Shown here: piece by piece, positions 1-9,585 of the stretch
How positions within the stretch are numbered: position 1 is the stretch's first letter
Layout of the letters: each line of letters opens with the position of its first letter
Source: Paenibacillus turicensis
GTDB taxonomy: Bacteria; Bacillota; Bacilli; Paenibacillales; Paenibacillaceae
Direction: 5' to 3'
DNA length: 64,000 nt
Assembly: GCF_017873435.1 (NCBI RefSeq)
Contig: NZ_JAGGKG010000006.1
Span: 124,001-188,000, forward strand
Notes under the pieces: model-generated
Seen by the model: the letters and a program-made list of their open reading frames with translations, nothing else
What the model was told of the DNA's origin: nothing
Database searches by the model: none
Translations under genes and position numbers: made by a program

Positions 1-80
1 TTTAAGTCTGATATGACTTGATTTGTTTGTGTTAAAGCTAACTGACTTTGTCTCGTTCCAACTACAATGGTCCTGTTCAT
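1..80 (-). CDS. hemC: Porphobilinogen deaminase HemC, N-terminal fragment
   Basis: The gene runs off the left edge, so only about 26 codons are visible, beginning MNRTIVVGTRQSQLALTQTN. This is the classic start of hydroxymethylbilane synthase, which joins four porphobilinogens into the linear tetrapyrrole precursor of heme (known family function). The ATG at 80 follows a strong GAGGAGG site with good spacing. It lies downstream of hemA on the same strand, as expected in a hem cluster. No hemX gene lies between them, and hemC appears to have its own promoter. Confidence 0.9.
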   Translation of the reverse strand, partial: MNRTIVVGTRQSQLALTQTNQVISDL

Positions 81-105
81 ATATGTCCTCCTCAAAATCA
101 GGTTG

Positions 106-139
106 ATTATAGCATAGAAGCCCTGATCCCATGTGTCAA
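106..139 (-). promoter_or_regulatory. SigA-type promoter for hemC
   Basis: On the minus strand TTGACA (139-134) is followed after 17 bp by TATGCT (116-111), which overlaps a TATAAT (111-106). It sits between the hemA stop and the hemC ribosome binding site, so hemC and downstream genes can be transcribed independently of hemA. Confidence 0.6.
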
Positions 140-187
140 AAACACGATTAGGCTCAGGGCATTTAATTTAAAGATGATATATTATTA

Positions 188-1540
188 TCACATTGATATC
201 AGCGTCAGCACAGGTTCAGCTTCGTGAGTTTCATTGATTGATTGCTCAACTGATGACTCCTCTAAGTCCCCCAATTGATCCTCAAGCGCAAAAATTTGTG
301 AAAACAATTTAATTGCTTCAGCCCCATCTACTTCCCCAGCCATCTCCTTAATGCGATGAATCGGGTCATGCATCATTTGATTTACAATGCTTTTAGTTAA
401 GCGACGAATCATTGCTTGCTGACGTTGATCTAGTTCAGGCAGCTTATTAAAGAGACTTTGCATCGTGCTTTCATGAATCGAAGCCGATTTTTGTCTTAAT
501 GCATGGATCATTGGTTGTACCTCTAACGTACCCACCCATTCTTGGAATTCTACAATCTCAGCTTCAATCATCGTTTCGATTTTTAAAGCTTCAAGGCGAC
601 GTATATCCATATTACTTTCTACAATACCTTCAAGATCATCAATATCATATAAAAATACGTGCTCTAGCTCGCCAATAGCAGGATCAATATCCCTTGGCAC
701 TGCAATATCAACAATAAATAAAGGACGATTCGTTCTGTCGCCCATTTTGTGCGCAACCTCTGAGGCAGTAAGGACGTATCCTTCTGACCCTGTAGAGCTA
801 ATTAAAATATCTATTTGATCAAGACCTGCAATAGCTTGCTGCATCGTACAGGCGGTCCCATTAAATTGCCTTGCTAATTCCTGTGCACGCGCATAGGTTC
901 GATTGGCAACTAACACCTTTTTAGCTCCCCCACCGCTTAAATGTTTAACGGTCAGCTCACTCATTTTGCCAGCACCTAAAATTAACACAACCTTATCTTC
1001 AAATCCACCAAAAATCCGTTTGCCAAGCTCCACTGCTGCATAGCTGACAGAAACAGCATTTTCACCAATCGCGGTTTCAGCATGTGCACGTTTCCCTAAA
1101 GTAATTGCTTGTTTAAACAAGCGATTAAACCAAGTCCCTGTCGCCTTCTGCTCTTGTGCTAACAAAAAGGCTTTACGAACTTGACCTAATATTTGAGTTT
1201 CCCCTAACACCATAGAGTCTAGTCCACAAGTAACTGAAAATAAATGGGCGATCGCCGCTTCATCTTGGTGAACATAAATATAGGAACTAAATTCCTCTCG
1301 CGGTATACCAAACCACTGCTCTAAAAACCCTTTTATATAATGTCCACTCATATAAGGCTTATCAACAACAACATAGATTTCAGTTCGGTTGCAGGTAGCT
1401 ATTATAACGCCTTCCAATACACTTTTCATGTGCTTCAACTCTTCGAGTGCTCCTGGAAGTTCACTTTCCACAAAAGAGAAACGTTCTCTTACTTCAACCG
1501 GAGCCGTCCGATAGTTCAACCCCATTACCATAACGTGCAT
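188..1540 (-). CDS. hemA: Glutamyl-tRNA reductase HemA
   Basis: First committed step of C5-pathway tetrapyrrole synthesis: NADPH-dependent reduction of glutamyl-tRNA to glutamate-1-semialdehyde (known). The 450-residue length is normal. The N-terminus MHVMVMGLNYRTAPVEVRER and the segment with IIATCNRTEIY carry the catalytic Cys (about residue 50). A Rossmann segment VLILGAGKMSELTVKHL (about 185-200) and the C-terminal dimerisation helices follow. The start uses ATG with an AGGTGA site. hemC follows on the same strand. Upstream lies a 549-bp gene-free stretch with a palindromic repeat. No regulatory element could be assigned with confidence. Confidence 0.97.
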   Translation of the reverse strand: MHVMVMGLNYRTAPVEVRERFSFVESELPGALEELKHMKSVLEGVIIATCNRTEIYVVVDKPYMSGHYIKGFLEQWFGIPREEFSSYIYVHQDEAAIAHLFSVTCGLDSMVLGETQILGQVRKAFLLAQEQKATGTWFNRLFKQAITLGKRAHAETAIGENAVSVSYAAVELGKRIFGGFEDKVVLILGAGKMSELTVKHLSGGGAKKVLVANRTYARAQELARQFNGTACTMQQAIAGLDQIDILISSTGSEGYVLTASEVAHKMGDRTNRPLFIVDIAVPRDIDPAIGELEHVFLYDIDDLEGIVESNMDIRRLEALKIETMIEAEIVEFQEWVGTLEVQPMIHALRQKSASIHESTMQSLFNKLPELDQRQQAMIRRLTKSIVNQMMHDPIHRIKEMAGEVDGAEAIKLFSQIFALEDQLGDLEESSVEQSINETHEAEPVLTLISM

Positions 1541-1701
1541 TGCAAGTTCACCTACCTGTGTAGTTTAGAATATCATTAATTTGATGCATTCAATTAAAAT
1601 CTATTGTTAAGTATATCACATAGAAAGTCGAAACTTTTGAACTTTACTTGACAGTTTGTTGAAGTTTTATGAACAAAGTCAAAATCTAACTTACGTTTGG
1701 A

Positions 1702-1842
1702 GCATGGAGGGCTACGTTTTGCAGGATGTTTCGATCGCTCTTAAAATTGGATTGCAGGAATTAGTTCTACGGTAGCAATCCAATTTTTAAATGCGAACGC
1801 TGGCGCTTCTCCACATTCCTGCAAAACTCCGCTGGCGCATGC
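1702..1842. repeat. Long imperfect palindrome, family member 1 (divergent)
   Basis: Nested inverted arms: GCATG (1702-1706)/CATGC (1838-1842), TTTTGCAGGA (1717-1726)/TCCTGCAAAA (1817-1826), and a perfect 13-bp pair AAAATTGGATTGC (1743-1755)/GCAATCCAATTTT (1775-1787). The layout and the piece CTACG...TTTCGATCG...TTAAAAT resemble the repeats near 7.2, 7.4, 46.8, 47.7 and 50.8 kb. With the terminator at 1898-1929 it fills most of the hemA-ysxC gap; nothing else is recognisable in 1541-2089. Confidence 0.65.
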
Positions 1843-1897
1843 TTTCTAACCGTCGTTGAGGCTTTTGAGTTATGTATAGGTGAGGGGCGTATATGAA

Positions 1898-1929
1898 AAA
1901 ACCTTGAATTTTTGAATATTCAAGGTTTT
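1898..1929 (-). terminator. Terminator downstream of ysxC/lon block
   Basis: AAAACCTTGAA (1898-1908) pairs with TTCAAGGTTTT (1919-1929). Read on the minus strand the hairpin ends in a T run, as expected after the leftward ysxC gene. Confidence 0.75.
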
Positions 1930-2089
1930 AGTGTATGATGATTTGCCTATTTTGGTAACCATCTAACTATGAAATTTCATGAAGCTTAATAATGAAGCTA
2001 AAACTTTTAGCATTTTCAGCAACTTCGTTGACTTCAAATGCTTCTATAGCTTCTACCTCTTTAAAGGCTCTACTTCTTGCATTTTTTTC

Positions 2090-2731
2090 TCAGACTTCAT
2101 TGGAATCTGACTCAACAGGAGGCGTAACTAAATCCTCTTCCTTATCTAGCTCCGCGACCTCGCTAATATATCCCCATAGCTCCTCACGGCCGATACCCGC
2201 TTCAGAGGAAAACATAATAAATTTATCCTCTGGGGTCATGCCCAATTCCTGTTTAATGATTTTGACATGCTTAGCATGACGGGAGCGTGGAATTTTATCT
2301 GCTTTGGTTGCCACAACCATGACAGGCATATCATAATGCTTTAGCCAATCATACATAAGGATATCGTCCTTAGATGGTGGATGACGAAGATCAACAATTA
2401 ACATAATTAAACGTAACGACTCACGTTCAAGTATATATTGCTCGATCATCTTTCCCCATACTTGGCGTAGCGTTTTTGAAACCTTCGCATAACCATAACC
2501 CGGAAAATCAACAAAATATAATTGCTCATTAATACGATAGTAGTTCAAATGCTGTGTTTTACCAGGGGTAGAGCTTGTTCGAGCCAAATTTTTACGATTG
2601 ATCATTCGGTTGATTAGTGAAGACTTCCCTACGTTGGAGCGCCCTGCCAGCGCAATCTCTGGCAAGGCATCATCTGGATATTGATCAGGCCCAACAGCAC
2701 TAATCACAAATTCTGCATTTTTTATTTTCAT
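2090..2731 (-). CDS. ysxC: Ribosome biogenesis GTPase YsxC/EngB
   Basis: Essential TRAFAC GTPase needed for 50S subunit maturation (known). Motifs in order: G1 GRSNVGKS (30-37), G2 Thr in STPGKT (54-59), G3 DFPG (75-78), G4 TKAD (142-145), G5 SSE (175-177). It follows lonA on the same strand, the usual Bacillus order. At 213 residues it is somewhat longer than the usual ~195, with an acidic tail. The frame stays open for 40 more codons beyond the TGA stop, to a TAG at 1967-1969, suggesting a recently shortened or read-through C-terminus (inference). Confidence 0.96.
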   Translation of the reverse strand: MKIKNAEFVISAVGPDQYPDDALPEIALAGRSNVGKSSLINRMINRKNLARTSSTPGKTQHLNYYRINEQLYFVDFPGYGYAKVSKTLRQVWGKMIEQYILERESLRLIMLIVDLRHPPSKDDILMYDWLKHYDMPVMVVATKADKIPRSRHAKHVKIIKQELGMTPEDKFIMFSSEAGIGREELWGYISEVAELDKEEDLVTPPVESDSNEV

Positions 2732-2862
2732 TTCATAATCCTCTCTAACTACATCAGGCGCGTGTTAATGTTACTTTTCACATTTTACATTACAACGACT
2801 AAAAAAAATACAACTACTACGAAATAAGCAGGTACTGCAAGTAATCAAGCTTAATAAATAAG

Positions 2863-5190
2863 CTAAACAGGCTTAACCAACGCGTGCTCTAACACCTGAT
2901 CCATATGTGAAACAGGTACAAATTGTACACTTTCTTTGATGCTATCAGGAATCTCACCTAGATCACGTTCATTATCTATGGGCAACAGGATCTTTTTATA
3001 GCCTGCACGATGTGCTGCAAGTGATTTTTCCTTCAAACCACCAATAGGTAATACCCGTCCACGTAATGTTATTTCCCCTGTCATCGCCACTTGACTGGAC
3101 ACTGGGCGTCCAGATAAAGCAGAGATTAAAGCGGTAGCAATCGTAATCCCTGCAGATGGGCCATCCTTTGGAATTGCTCCCTCAGGAATATGAATATGGA
3201 TATCATTTTTTTCATGGAAATCAGGATCTATGCCTAGCTCTACTGCTTTTGAGCGCGTATAGCTAAATGCGGCTTGTGCCGATTCCTTCATGACATCGCC
3301 AAGCTTACCTGTCAATATAAGCTTACCACTGCCTGGAACGACGGTGACTTCAATATTTAATGTTTCTCCACCTACTTCAGTCCAAGCGAGACCTGTAACT
3401 AAGCCTACTTGATCCTCCTGCTCAGCCATACCGTAACGGAACTTAGCTACGCCTAAAAAGTCTTTTAAGTTATCGACGTTTACCTCAACCTGCTCTGATT
3501 CCTTGGCTACAATACTTTTTGCTGCTTTTCTACAAATCGAGGCAACCTGTTGCTCCAGATTACGGACACCAGATTCTCGTGTATATTCACGAATGACTTG
3601 AAGTAAAGCTTCCTTGTCAACATGTAGCTGCTCAGCGGTCAAGCCATGCTCACGAATTTGCTTCGGCAACAAATAACGTAATCCTATCTCTAGCTTCTCA
3701 AGCTCAGTATAACCAGGAATATACAGCATCTCCATCCGATCCAGCAATGGACGAGGGATGTTATGCACAGCATTCGCTGTCGTTACAAACATGACGTGTG
3801 ATAAGTCAAATGGCACTTCTACAAAATGATCGCTAAACGTATTATTTTGCTCTGGATCAAGCACCTCTAGCAAAGCTGAAGCGGGATCGCCACGAAAATC
3901 AGAAGCCATTTTATCAATCTCATCTAATAAAAAGACGGGATTACGTGTACCTGCCGTTTTCATACCTTGGATAATACGGCCTGGCATCGCTCCAACGTAA
4001 GTACGGCGATGTCCTCTAATTTCAGCCTCGTCACGAACACCACCTAATGAAATACGCACAAATTTGCGATTCAAAGAAGTAGCGATCGAACGTGCAAGCG
4101 AAGTTTTACCCACTCCTGGTGGACCAACTAAACATAAAATTGGGCCTTTTAGCTTTTCAACTAAATGTTGAACCGCTAAATATTCAAGCACTCTCTCCTT
4201 AGGTTTATCTAGTCCATAATGATCGTCATTCAAAATTTGTTCGGCTTTTACAAGATCAAGATCGTCATCACTTGTTTCTGACCAAGGCAAAGCCAACAGC
4301 CAATCTAAGTAGTTGCGAATAATGCCGCCCTCTGCGGAGCTAGCTGGCATTTTTTCAAGGCGGTCGATTTCCTTTTCGACCTTTTCCTTTACCGATTCAG
4401 GAAGCTGCTTGGCTTCTAGCTGCTGTTTTAGCTCTTCAATTTCACCAGCTCGACCTTCCTTTTCACCAAGCTCCTTTTGAATGGCTTTCATTTGCTCCCG
4501 CAAATAATATTCCTTTTGCGTTTTTTCCATCTGTTTTTTTACACGTTGACTAATTTTACGTTCAAGCTCTAACACTTCACGTTCATTATTTAAAATATCA
4601 AGTAACTTTTCGAGACGTTTGCGCACATCAATCGTTTCTAATATTTCTTGTTTGTCCTTGATTTTTAAAGACAAATGACTCGTAATAACATCAGCAAGTC
4701 TACCTGGCTCATCAATGTCAGAGACAGCCGCAAGCGTCTCAGGTGTTATTTTTTTAGATAAATTTATATAATGTTCAAACTGCGCAAGCACTGTACGCAT
4801 CAATGCGTCAATTTCTGGGTCATCACTTTCCTCTTCAGGTCTTTCCTCTGCTAAAACTTCATAAAATTCTTCATTATCCAAAAACTTCACGATTTCGGCA
4901 CGTTCCATACCTTCAACTAATACACGAATCGTTCCATTTGGGAGCTTCAACATTTGACGTACCTTTACAACTGTACCAACGGAAAAAATGTCCTCCTCGG
5001 TTGGTTCTTCAATGTTCACTTCAGATTGAGAACACAGGAGAATCAGATTATCATCAACCATCGCTTTTTCCAATGCCTTGACTGATTTTTCTCTGCCTAC
5101 ATCCAAATGCAATACCATACTTGGATATACAAGCAGACCTCTCAATGGCAACAAAGGAAAACGACGGCCTTTCGATTTATGGGGTCCCAT
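2863..5190 (-). CDS. lonA: ATP-dependent protease LonA
   Basis: Cytosolic AAA+ serine protease that degrades misfolded and regulatory proteins (known). The 775 residues hold an N-terminal substrate domain (about 10-205), a coiled-coil stretch (205-285), Walker A GPPGVGKT (356-363), Walker B LLDEID (421-426), and a C-terminal protease domain with catalytic Ser679 in PKDGPSAG and Lys722 in GGLKEK. The ATG has a GGAGGTG site 8 nt upstream. It lies between lonB and ysxC. No CtsR-like heptamer repeat is visible upstream. Confidence 0.98.
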   Translation of the reverse strand: MGPHKSKGRRFPLLPLRGLLVYPSMVLHLDVGREKSVKALEKAMVDDNLILLCSQSEVNIEEPTEEDIFSVGTVVKVRQMLKLPNGTIRVLVEGMERAEIVKFLDNEEFYEVLAEERPEEESDDPEIDALMRTVLAQFEHYINLSKKITPETLAAVSDIDEPGRLADVITSHLSLKIKDKQEILETIDVRKRLEKLLDILNNEREVLELERKISQRVKKQMEKTQKEYYLREQMKAIQKELGEKEGRAGEIEELKQQLEAKQLPESVKEKVEKEIDRLEKMPASSAEGGIIRNYLDWLLALPWSETSDDDLDLVKAEQILNDDHYGLDKPKERVLEYLAVQHLVEKLKGPILCLVGPPGVGKTSLARSIATSLNRKFVRISLGGVRDEAEIRGHRRTYVGAMPGRIIQGMKTAGTRNPVFLLDEIDKMASDFRGDPASALLEVLDPEQNNTFSDHFVEVPFDLSHVMFVTTANAVHNIPRPLLDRMEMLYIPGYTELEKLEIGLRYLLPKQIREHGLTAEQLHVDKEALLQVIREYTRESGVRNLEQQVASICRKAAKSIVAKESEQVEVNVDNLKDFLGVAKFRYGMAEQEDQVGLVTGLAWTEVGGETLNIEVTVVPGSGKLILTGKLGDVMKESAQAAFSYTRSKAVELGIDPDFHEKNDIHIHIPEGAIPKDGPSAGITIATALISALSGRPVSSQVAMTGEITLRGRVLPIGGLKEKSLAAHRAGYKKILLPIDNERDLGEIPDSIKESVQFVPVSHMDQVLEHALVKPV

Positions 5191-5300
5191 CGCTTTCGCA
5201 CCTCCAAACGTTCTCGTTAAATATCATTCCTATTTTAGCAAATGTTACATGAAAACACCAATGAGAAGCGGTTGCCCTTTTCAAGACAACCGCCCTTTAT

Positions 5301-7013
5301 TCAATATTTTGCTCGATGTGTTGGTTTTGCTTGCAAAAAAGAAGCAGGTGGTGGAGCAAAAGCATCCTCCACAGCTTTCAGGTCTAAGCTATTATCCCGC
5401 TGAGAACCAAATACTTGCTCGAACACCTCTGTTACTGTTTCTACAGGAATAACTTGTAAGCCCTCAAGTCCCTCGAAAAGACTTTGCCAGTTATCCTTTG
5501 GAATTAAGACTGTTGTTGCACCTGCTTGGAACGCTGCCTCAACTTTTGCGACAACCCCGCCAACAGGCTTTACCTTACCATGAATGCCTACTTCACCAGT
5601 CATTGCGATTTGATGATCTACCTTAATCCCGCGGATTGCGGAGGTCACCGCAGTGGCAATCGCGATTCCAGCAGAAGGGCCATCAATGGGTGTGCCACCA
5701 GGAAAGTTAATATGAATATCGTACCCTGAAACTTGAATACCCATTCGTTTAAGTACCGTTAATACGTTTTCGATGGAGCCTCTCGCCATACTTTTACGTC
5801 TTAACGTTCTGCCCCCTCCACCCATTTCTTCTTCATCCACAACGCCAGTAATTGTAAAGCTTCCTTTGCCTTTAGCAACTGGAACCGCCGTCGCTTCAAT
5901 TTCAAGCAAGGTTCCCATATTAGGTCCATATACGGCTAGCCCATTCACTACACCGATCTCAGAATGCTCTGGGATTTTTCGGTCAGGTCTTGGAGATAAT
6001 TGGCTACTTGTAGCTACCCACTCTAAATCACTAGCCAATAAATGATTTCGTGACTCAGTAAGTGCTAGCCCTACTGCAAGCTGAACCATATTTACAGCCT
6101 CACGTCCATTGGTAGCAAACTTCTTAATGACCTCTACCGCCTCTTCACAAGGTGGGAAGCCAATCCGTTTGATGGCGTCCTCTGCAATTTGGGCAACCTC
6201 CTCCTGCAATAAAGGACGGAAATAAATCTCCATACAACGGGATCGTAATGCTGGCGGAATATCCTGTGAAGAACGGGTGGTTGCGCCAACTAGCCGAAAA
6301 TCCGCAGGTAAGCCATTTTGAAAAATATCGTGAATATATGCAGGGATGTTCGAATCCTCTGAGCTATAATAAGCACTTTCTAGATATACTTTACGATCCT
6401 CAAGCACCTTTAACAATTTATTCATCTGTATCGGGTGTAATTCTCCAATTTCATCAATAAACAAAATACCGCCGTGTGCTTTGGTTACAGCACCAGGCTT
6501 AGGCTGTGGAATACCGGCAACCCCCATCGCACCTGCACCTTGATAAATCGGATCATGAACAGAACCAATTAAAGGATCGGCAATCCCTCGTTCATCAAAT
6601 CTAGCTACGGTTGCATCAATTTCTGTAAATTTAGCCTCACTTTTAAACGGCGAGGATGGATTTTTTTTCGCTTCCTCCATAACTACTCTAGCTGCTGCTG
6701 TCTTTCCGACACCTGGAGGACCATAAATAATAACGTGCTGAGGATTGGCACTACATAAAGCCGCCTTTAAAGCTCTAAGTCCATCCTTTTGCCCTACAAT
6801 ATCCTTCATCGTCGCAGGTCTAGTGCGTTCTGATAAAGGTTTTGTTAAAGAAATGGCGCGCATTTTACGAAGCTTTTCCATTTCCTTTTTCGATTCGCGA
6901 TCTACCGTTTTACGTGTGCCTTTCTGATTACGAAGCTGTGTCCAAAAATATAAACCGATAATCACCGCAAAAAATAACTGCACCACAATAAGCAGTAAAT
7001 TAATATTTGCCAT
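5301..7013 (-). CDS. lonB: Membrane-associated ATP-dependent protease LonB
   Basis: Second Lon-family protease; in Bacillus it is made in the forespore (known). The 570 residues start with a hydrophobic segment (about 4-26) not present in LonA, then Walker A GPPGVGKT (98-105), Walker B ILFIDEIG (183-190), and a protease domain with Ser447 in DGPSAG and Lys490. ATG 7013 is chosen because GGGAGGG lies 6 nt upstream; an upstream in-frame start at 7070 has no comparable site. A hairpin GCGGTTG/CAACCGC (5268-5293) lies in the lonB-lonA gap without a clear T run on the minus strand. Confidence 0.96.
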   Translation of the reverse strand: MANINLLLIVVQLFFAVIIGLYFWTQLRNQKGTRKTVDRESKKEMEKLRKMRAISLTKPLSERTRPATMKDIVGQKDGLRALKAALCSANPQHVIIYGPPGVGKTAAARVVMEEAKKNPSSPFKSEAKFTEIDATVARFDERGIADPLIGSVHDPIYQGAGAMGVAGIPQPKPGAVTKAHGGILFIDEIGELHPIQMNKLLKVLEDRKVYLESAYYSSEDSNIPAYIHDIFQNGLPADFRLVGATTRSSQDIPPALRSRCMEIYFRPLLQEEVAQIAEDAIKRIGFPPCEEAVEVIKKFATNGREAVNMVQLAVGLALTESRNHLLASDLEWVATSSQLSPRPDRKIPEHSEIGVVNGLAVYGPNMGTLLEIEATAVPVAKGKGSFTITGVVDEEEMGGGGRTLRRKSMARGSIENVLTVLKRMGIQVSGYDIHINFPGGTPIDGPSAGIAIATAVTSAIRGIKVDHQIAMTGEVGIHGKVKPVGGVVAKVEAAFQAGATTVLIPKDNWQSLFEGLEGLQVIPVETVTEVFEQVFGSQRDNSLDLKAVEDAFAPPPASFLQAKPTHRAKY

Positions 7014-7093
7014 CTTCAGTCCCTCCCACATTAGCTGATAATGGATAGTATTACCTGAACCTCGCCTCATAAAACGTAAATGGTAGAAAAATT

Positions 7094-7232
7094 AATGGTT
7101 AACAATGCATGAAGATGGAAGCTACGATACAGAGGGTTTCTTCGATCGTTGTTGAAATCGGATTTCAAAGACGAACATTACATTTCTCCAAAATCCCTCT
7201 GTCCCTCCGCAAGTTAGTTGATTGTCAACCAT
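7094..7232. repeat. Long imperfect palindrome, family member 2
   Basis: Outer arms ATGGTTAACAAT (7094-7105)/ATTGTCAACCAT (7221-7232) with one mismatch; inner perfect arms ACAGAGGG (7129-7136)/CCCTCTGT (7195-7202). The left part GCTACGATACAGAGGG followed by TTCGATCGTTGTTGAAATC matches the copy at 46.8 kb. Together with member 3 it occupies the 497-bp gap upstream of lonB. Confidence 0.8.
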
Positions 7233-7332
7233 CAATTTAAATAAATAACCAAATAATCAAAAAAACTCCCCCAATTGCATTAAAATTGGTGGGAGTTTTT
7301 TAGTTATTTAATGTTCAATAGCTCAAACTTGA

Positions 7333-7511
7333 AATCAGTACTTGACCACCAACCTAAGTTAGCGAAGAGACAGAGAGATTCTGAAGGTTGTCTCTTAAAA
7401 TCAAATTCCACCCATAAATATACTTCAATACAAGGAATATGATTTTAACAACAATCGCAAGAACTCTCTGGATCGTAGCTACCACACTCTAGTAGTGGTC
7501 AGGTACTGATT
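7333..7511. repeat. Long imperfect palindrome, family member 3
   Basis: Outer arms AATCAGTACTTGACCAC (7333-7349)/GTGGTCAGGTACTGATT (7495-7511); inner arms TTAAAATCAAATTCC (7395-7409)/GGAATATGATTTTAA (7434-7448). The reverse complement is close to identical, over both arms, to the copy at 46729-46908. The right end reaches the first base of the stop codon of the gene ending at 7511. Confidence 0.85.
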
Positions 7512-8428
7512 CAATTCGACTTAAAAGCCCGCAAATAAAGCAAGTTTTTCACAATAATATCACCTTGCCACCAAACTTTAGCAACAGGCCAATGTTCCTC
7601 ATAACCTTGCCAATCCCATACAACAGACCAAGTGCCATCCTCATTTTGTTGCTTTAATATAAACTTTGTCTCATATTGGGCAAGCTCTTTAATGACAGGA
7701 TAAAAGCTACTATTTGGTGATTTAATCAAATTGGACGGTTTGCAAACGTAGTTAGTTTCCCATTGTGCAGTATCTGCCGTTACTGCACCCACAATCTCTT
7801 GCTCAAGCTTGTCCTTTAATGCTGTAAGATCAAAATATTTGTTATTAATCCCTACTGCTGTACAATATTCAAACAAGCCAATGTAACAGCTTATCACGTG
7901 CATTTCGATTGGCTCCTGCTGGGCTAAAAAATGGGCGACTGCTTCTTGCGCAATTTTTGCTCCAAGCTGGTATAGCTCACTATCTGAATCAGCATAAGCT
8001 AAAATAAAACCTGCAAAATATGCCGTTGGATTATACCCAATCGCTTCCGCGCTTTGCTCATCCGCAGTCCACCATGGTGCATGGGGATAATCATTATTCG
8101 TAGGTATCGCGTTCGCCCAGCAATGTCCATTAAAGTCACTGCCACTCGCTAAATATTTCAAAATACCTTGAATAATAGGGTGAGAAGACTCTGTATATCC
8201 AATTTCCTTTAAAAGCTCCATGGCCGTCCATGTCTGAATGGGTGCTGACTGGGGGTTCCAGCTATCCGCTTCTAGAGCATGTCCAAATCCACCATCCTCA
8301 TTTTGGTACATGGCAAGTGCATCTAGAACAGCCTGCTGGCTCCCATTCTCAAAATGAAACTGATATCTCGCAAAATCAACAGGTCTAGCATTACGATACA
8401 TCCATGTTCTTGTTTCTTTATTGATCAT
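7511..8428 (-). CDS. Prenyltransferase/squalene-cyclase-like alpha-toroid protein
   Basis: About 305 residues containing QNEDGGFGHALEAD near the N-terminus and QQNEDGTW near the C-terminus. These are the QW-like motifs of the terpene cyclase/prenyltransferase alpha/alpha-toroid superfamily (family knowledge). It lacks the length and the DXDD motif expected of a full squalene-hopene cyclase, so an enzymatic role is not established. The start at ATG 8428 (MINKETRTWMYRNARPVDFA) is preferred because that sequence looks like the family N-terminus. An upstream extension of the frame overlaps the AraC gene, and a TTG two codons upstream fits an AAGGA site at good spacing. It lies just downstream of the AraC-type regulator, possibly co-transcribed. 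Confidence 0.7.
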   Translation of the reverse strand: MINKETRTWMYRNARPVDFARYQFHFENGSQQAVLDALAMYQNEDGGFGHALEADSWNPQSAPIQTWTAMELLKEIGYTESSHPIIQGILKYLASGSDFNGHCWANAIPTNNDYPHAPWWTADEQSAEAIGYNPTAYFAGFILAYADSDSELYQLGAKIAQEAVAHFLAQQEPIEMHVISCYIGLFEYCTAVGINNKYFDLTALKDKLEQEIVGAVTADTAQWETNYVCKPSNLIKSPNSSFYPVIKELAQYETKFILKQQNEDGTWSVVWDWQGYEEHWPVAKVWWQGDIIVKNLLYLRAFKSN

Positions 8429-8567
8429 ATCCAAGGAAAGCACATCCTTTTTTATATTTTTTTCTTTCTGGTAGTTGTTGATTGATAGTAACATTGAAGC
8501 ATTGTTTATGATTTTAATTATATGATCGATTGTATAAACAAGGATTGTAAAAAAGCGACATGAGCCT

Positions 8568-9404
8568 TTATTTTCTTTGCCAAGCATATTCCTTTGCTTC
8601 TGACACTGTCATGGTATGAAACCTTTTAAAATCGTTTAACATATGCGCTTGATCTGTATAGCCATATTTATGAACCAAATCCTGAATGTTTACATGAGGC
8701 TGGCGTAGAAGTTCACTCCACAGATTTTGGTAACGAATTAGACTTGCAAGTTTTTTAGGTGGCATGCCAATATGTATTTTAAACAACCGTTCTAGCTGAC
8801 GTGGGCTTATACTTGTATACTGGGATAAATCAGCCATTTGGATATTCCCCATACTTTTTAGCATTGTATAAACTGCATTCATCACATTTATATTTACTCG
8901 ATTTAAATTCAGCTCTTCTAACAAAAAGAGTTCCGCTTGCTCAGCTCGCTTCATTAAATCTGGAAACAACCACACCATACGTTCTAGCTTCGCAGTAAGT
9001 GTAGAGAAGTAGTGTTCACTATTACAAAATATATTAGAGACGTTCTTCATATCGTTTGAAGAAAATAAAGGAACTGCCCACGCATAAAAACGAATAGCAA
9101 AGGTTGAAATGATGTCTGTCGTAGCCTCAGCTTGGCTTACAAACGGTTGATCGTTAATTCCACAGAATACAGATTGAACTCCATTTTTTGAATAATTCAC
9201 ATTTATAATGATATCCATACAAGTATCAGGTGTAACTAAGCTTCGATCTGTAAAATTGATGTTAGTTGTCTGAGAGCCCCAAAAGCAGCGAATATAGGGC
9301 TTTAAAGCATCGCTAGGAACGATTTCCGTATATGTAGCATCAAATGAAAGAGGATTAGCCGTCAAAGGCATGTACATTTTATGTAGATCATTTTTTAGGC
9401 TCAT
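8568..9404 (-). CDS. AraC-family transcriptional regulator
   Basis: About 278 residues. The C-terminal ~100 residues form an AraC double helix-turn-helix (ISPRQLERLFKIHIGMPPKK, then a second HTH with HKYGYTDQAHMLNDFKRF). The N-terminal half (PYIRCFWGSQ, VTPDTCMDIIINV) resembles the sensor domain often joined to such HTHs in Bacillales (inference). ATG 9404 is 7 nt from GGGGAG; a GTG directly upstream at 9407 is also possible. The ligand and targets are unknown; the adjacent toroid-fold gene is the obvious candidate. Confidence 0.85.
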   Translation of the reverse strand: MSLKNDLHKMYMPLTANPLSFDATYTEIVPSDALKPYIRCFWGSQTTNINFTDRSLVTPDTCMDIIINVNYSKNGVQSVFCGINDQPFVSQAEATTDIISTFAIRFYAWAVPLFSSNDMKNVSNIFCNSEHYFSTLTAKLERMVWLFPDLMKRAEQAELFLLEELNLNRVNINVMNAVYTMLKSMGNIQMADLSQYTSISPRQLERLFKIHIGMPPKKLASLIRYQNLWSELLRQPHVNIQDLVHKYGYTDQAHMLNDFKRFHTMTVSEAKEYAWQRK

Positions 9405-9481
9405 CACATTTCTCCCCTTCCACTTTTATTGTATCTTTATCTCAATCCTTAACATACATACATTTTAGGACTCTATAAAAA

Positions 9482-9513
9482 AAGCCACAACTGATAAAAT
9501 CAGTATGCGGCTT
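9482..9513 (-). terminator. Rho-independent terminator after ispG
   Basis: AAGCCACAACTGAT pairs with ATCAGTATGCGGCTT with small mismatches. On the minus strand it is followed by a run of seven T, just past the ispG stop. Confidence 0.85.
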
Positions 9514-9585
9514 GTATTTTGTATTACATGTATAACTTACTGGCTTAAAACATACGGCCAAAATATGATTTATTAAATAACCTAA

